A stretch of DNA of 64,000 nucleotides from Stenotrophomonas rhizophila (GTDB lineage Bacteria; Pseudomonadota; Gammaproteobacteria; Xanthomonadales; Xanthomonadaceae), in the NCBI RefSeq assembly GCF_020857975.1, contig NZ_JACWUO010000010.1:62001-126000 (forward strand). Direction: 5' to 3'. The position numbers and the translations under genes were made by a program. Positions 63,211-64,000 of the stretch are shown one piece after another. Position 1 is the stretch's first letter, and the number at the start of each line of letters is the position of its first letter. The notes under the pieces are model-generated. The model did no database searches. It saw only the letters and a program-made list of their open reading frames with translations, and was not told where the DNA came from.

Positions 63211-64000
63211 CGTTGCATTCCATAGTCGTGGAGGCTGAAGCCCTTGAGCTGCGCCCATTCGTGCACCCAGGCATCGCCGTGGCGCTGGCGCAGGGCCTTG
63301 ATCACCGCGATCGATTCCCGGTCGCTGCTGCCGATGAAGGCCAGCGCGACCGGGCCCAGAGCGAGGTCGTACAGACGCCGGCCCAGTTCGGAAACGTAGT
63401 AGTAGTGGCGCTTGGGCACCGCGCTGGCGAGGATCTCGATCTGCCGCGGGTTCAGGCCCATGCGCCGGTACAACGCCGACGCCTCCTCGTCGCGCGCATG
63501 CACGTTGGGCAGGAAGATCTTGGTCGCGGTCGATTCCAGGATTACATCGAGGATGCCGGAGTTGACCGCATCGCTCAGGCTCTGGGTGGCCATCAGCACC
63601 AGGCAGTTGCTCTTGCGCAGCACCTTGAGCCACTCGCGGATCTTGGCCTGGAACACCGGGTGGCCGAGCATCAGCCAGGCCTCGTCGAGGATGATCGCGG
63701 TGGGCTGGCCGTGTAGCGAACGTTCGATGCGACGGAACAGGTACAGCAGCACCGGCAGCGCGAAGCGCTCGCCCATGTTGAGCAGCTCCTCGATCTCGAA
63801 CACGGTGAAGCTCGACAGTGCCAGCGCATCCTCTTCGGCGTCCAGCAGATGGCCCATGGTGCCTTCGCCGGTGTACTGCTCCAGCGCTTCGCGCACCTCG
63901 CGGTCCTGGATGGTCAGGCAGAACTCGCTCAGGGTGCGCGCACCGCTATCGTTCATGCTGTTGAGCGCATTGCCGATCTCGTTGCGCTGCGCGGCGCTGC
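63207..64000 (-). CDS. trbE: Conjugative transfer ATPase TrbE/VirB4, C-terminal part (partial)
   Basis: The frame is open to the right edge, so only the last 260 or so residues are present. They contain the Walker B TAIILDEAWLMLGHP, the motif MATQSLSDAVNSGI and the end HEWAQLKGFSL, as in TrbE/CagE ATPases. It powers pilus biogenesis and substrate passage. trbB, trbC and trbD would be expected further right, outside the window. Confidence 0.95.
   Translation of the reverse strand, partial: SAAQRNEIGNALNSMNDSGARTLSEFCLTIQDREVREALEQYTGEGTMGHLLDAEEDALALSSFTVFEIEELLNMGERFALPVLLYLFRRIERSLHGQPTAIILDEAWLMLGHPVFQAKIREWLKVLRKSNCLVLMATQSLSDAVNSGILDVILESTATKIFLPNVHARDEEASALYRRMGLNPRQIEILASAVPKRHYYYVSELGRRLYDLALGPVALAFIGSSDRESIAVIKALRQRHGDAWVHEWAQLKGFSLHDYGMQR

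Noticed and set aside
47369-64000. Trb locus as part of an integrative conjugative element
   Set aside because: No integrase, relaxase, coupling protein, attachment site or tRNA boundary is visible in the window. The right side is cut off, so the idea is open but not supported here.
56256-64000. Xanthomonadales bacteria-killing VirB/D4 system
   Set aside because: Gene order (E-F-G-H-I-J-L-N) follows the Trb type rather than the virB7-B8-B9-B10-B11-B1 order of the killing system, and no XVIPCD effectors or lysozyme-inhibitor-type immunity genes are seen.

Overview
This window is a GC-rich chromosomal stretch from a member of the Xanthomonadaceae, most likely Stenotrophomonas. Three things point there: palindromic repeats starting with GTAG (the SMAG repeat type described in S. 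maltophilia), a fused aspartate kinase/diaminopimelate decarboxylase gene, and the MurD2-MurL pair for glutamate addition to peptidoglycan. No tRNA, rRNA, CRISPR array, integrase or insertion sequence was recognised.

Region by region. (1) 1-4.8 kb: an oxidative sugar locus. A minus-strand operon encodes a Tat-exported sugar isomerase, a GMC flavoprotein with its Tat-signal small subunit, and a DUF1080 protein. A small cytochrome c faces it. Together they look like a periplasmic glucoside 3-dehydrogenase / 3-keto-glycoside pathway, with a perfect LacI-type palindrome upstream. (2) 4.8-6.7 kb: ssb and a LacI-family regulator. (3) 6.8-10.8 kb: a KaiC-like double RecA protein translationally coupled to a hybrid histidine kinase, then an SseB-like protein. 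(4) 10.9-24.4 kb: a maltodextrin/starch utilisation region containing an alpha-amylase, an MFS sugar permease, a six-hairpin glycosidase, a GH97 glucosidase, a TonB-dependent receptor and a GH13 alpha-glucosidase. Three identical 14-bp operator-like sites lie in front of its transcription units. (5) 24.6-39.4 kb: housekeeping and conserved genes, including ispB, a dienelactone hydrolase, murD2-murL, lysAC, a PhzF protein, an amidohydrolase, an OsmC protein, an HU-like protein with a lysine-rich tail, a DJ-1/PfpI protein and a bacterial SET-domain protein. (6) 39.5-44.9 kb: a sufR-sufB-sufC-sufD-sufS iron-sulfur operon with a terminator.

(7) 44.9-64 kb is the accessory and most unusual part. 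A roughly 1-kb stretch without a recognisable gene precedes a NarL-type response regulator coupled to a REC-Hpt protein; no histidine kinase is seen beside them. Converging on them is a long minus-strand array running from the right edge: trbE (partial), trbF, trbG, trbH-like, trbI, trbJ-like, trbL and a VirB1/TrbN-like transglycosylase, which form a Trb-type type IV secretion system. It continues without a strand change into a two-domain fimbrial adhesin, a TraF-type peptidase, a major pilin, a chaperone, an usher, and finally an autotransporter whose start overlaps the usher stop. A conjugation-type channel, a chaperone-usher fimbria and an autotransporter are therefore laid out as one co-directional surface-structure locus, with the TraF-like protease sitting inside the fimbrial genes. 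This is the best candidate for an undescribed composite system in the window.
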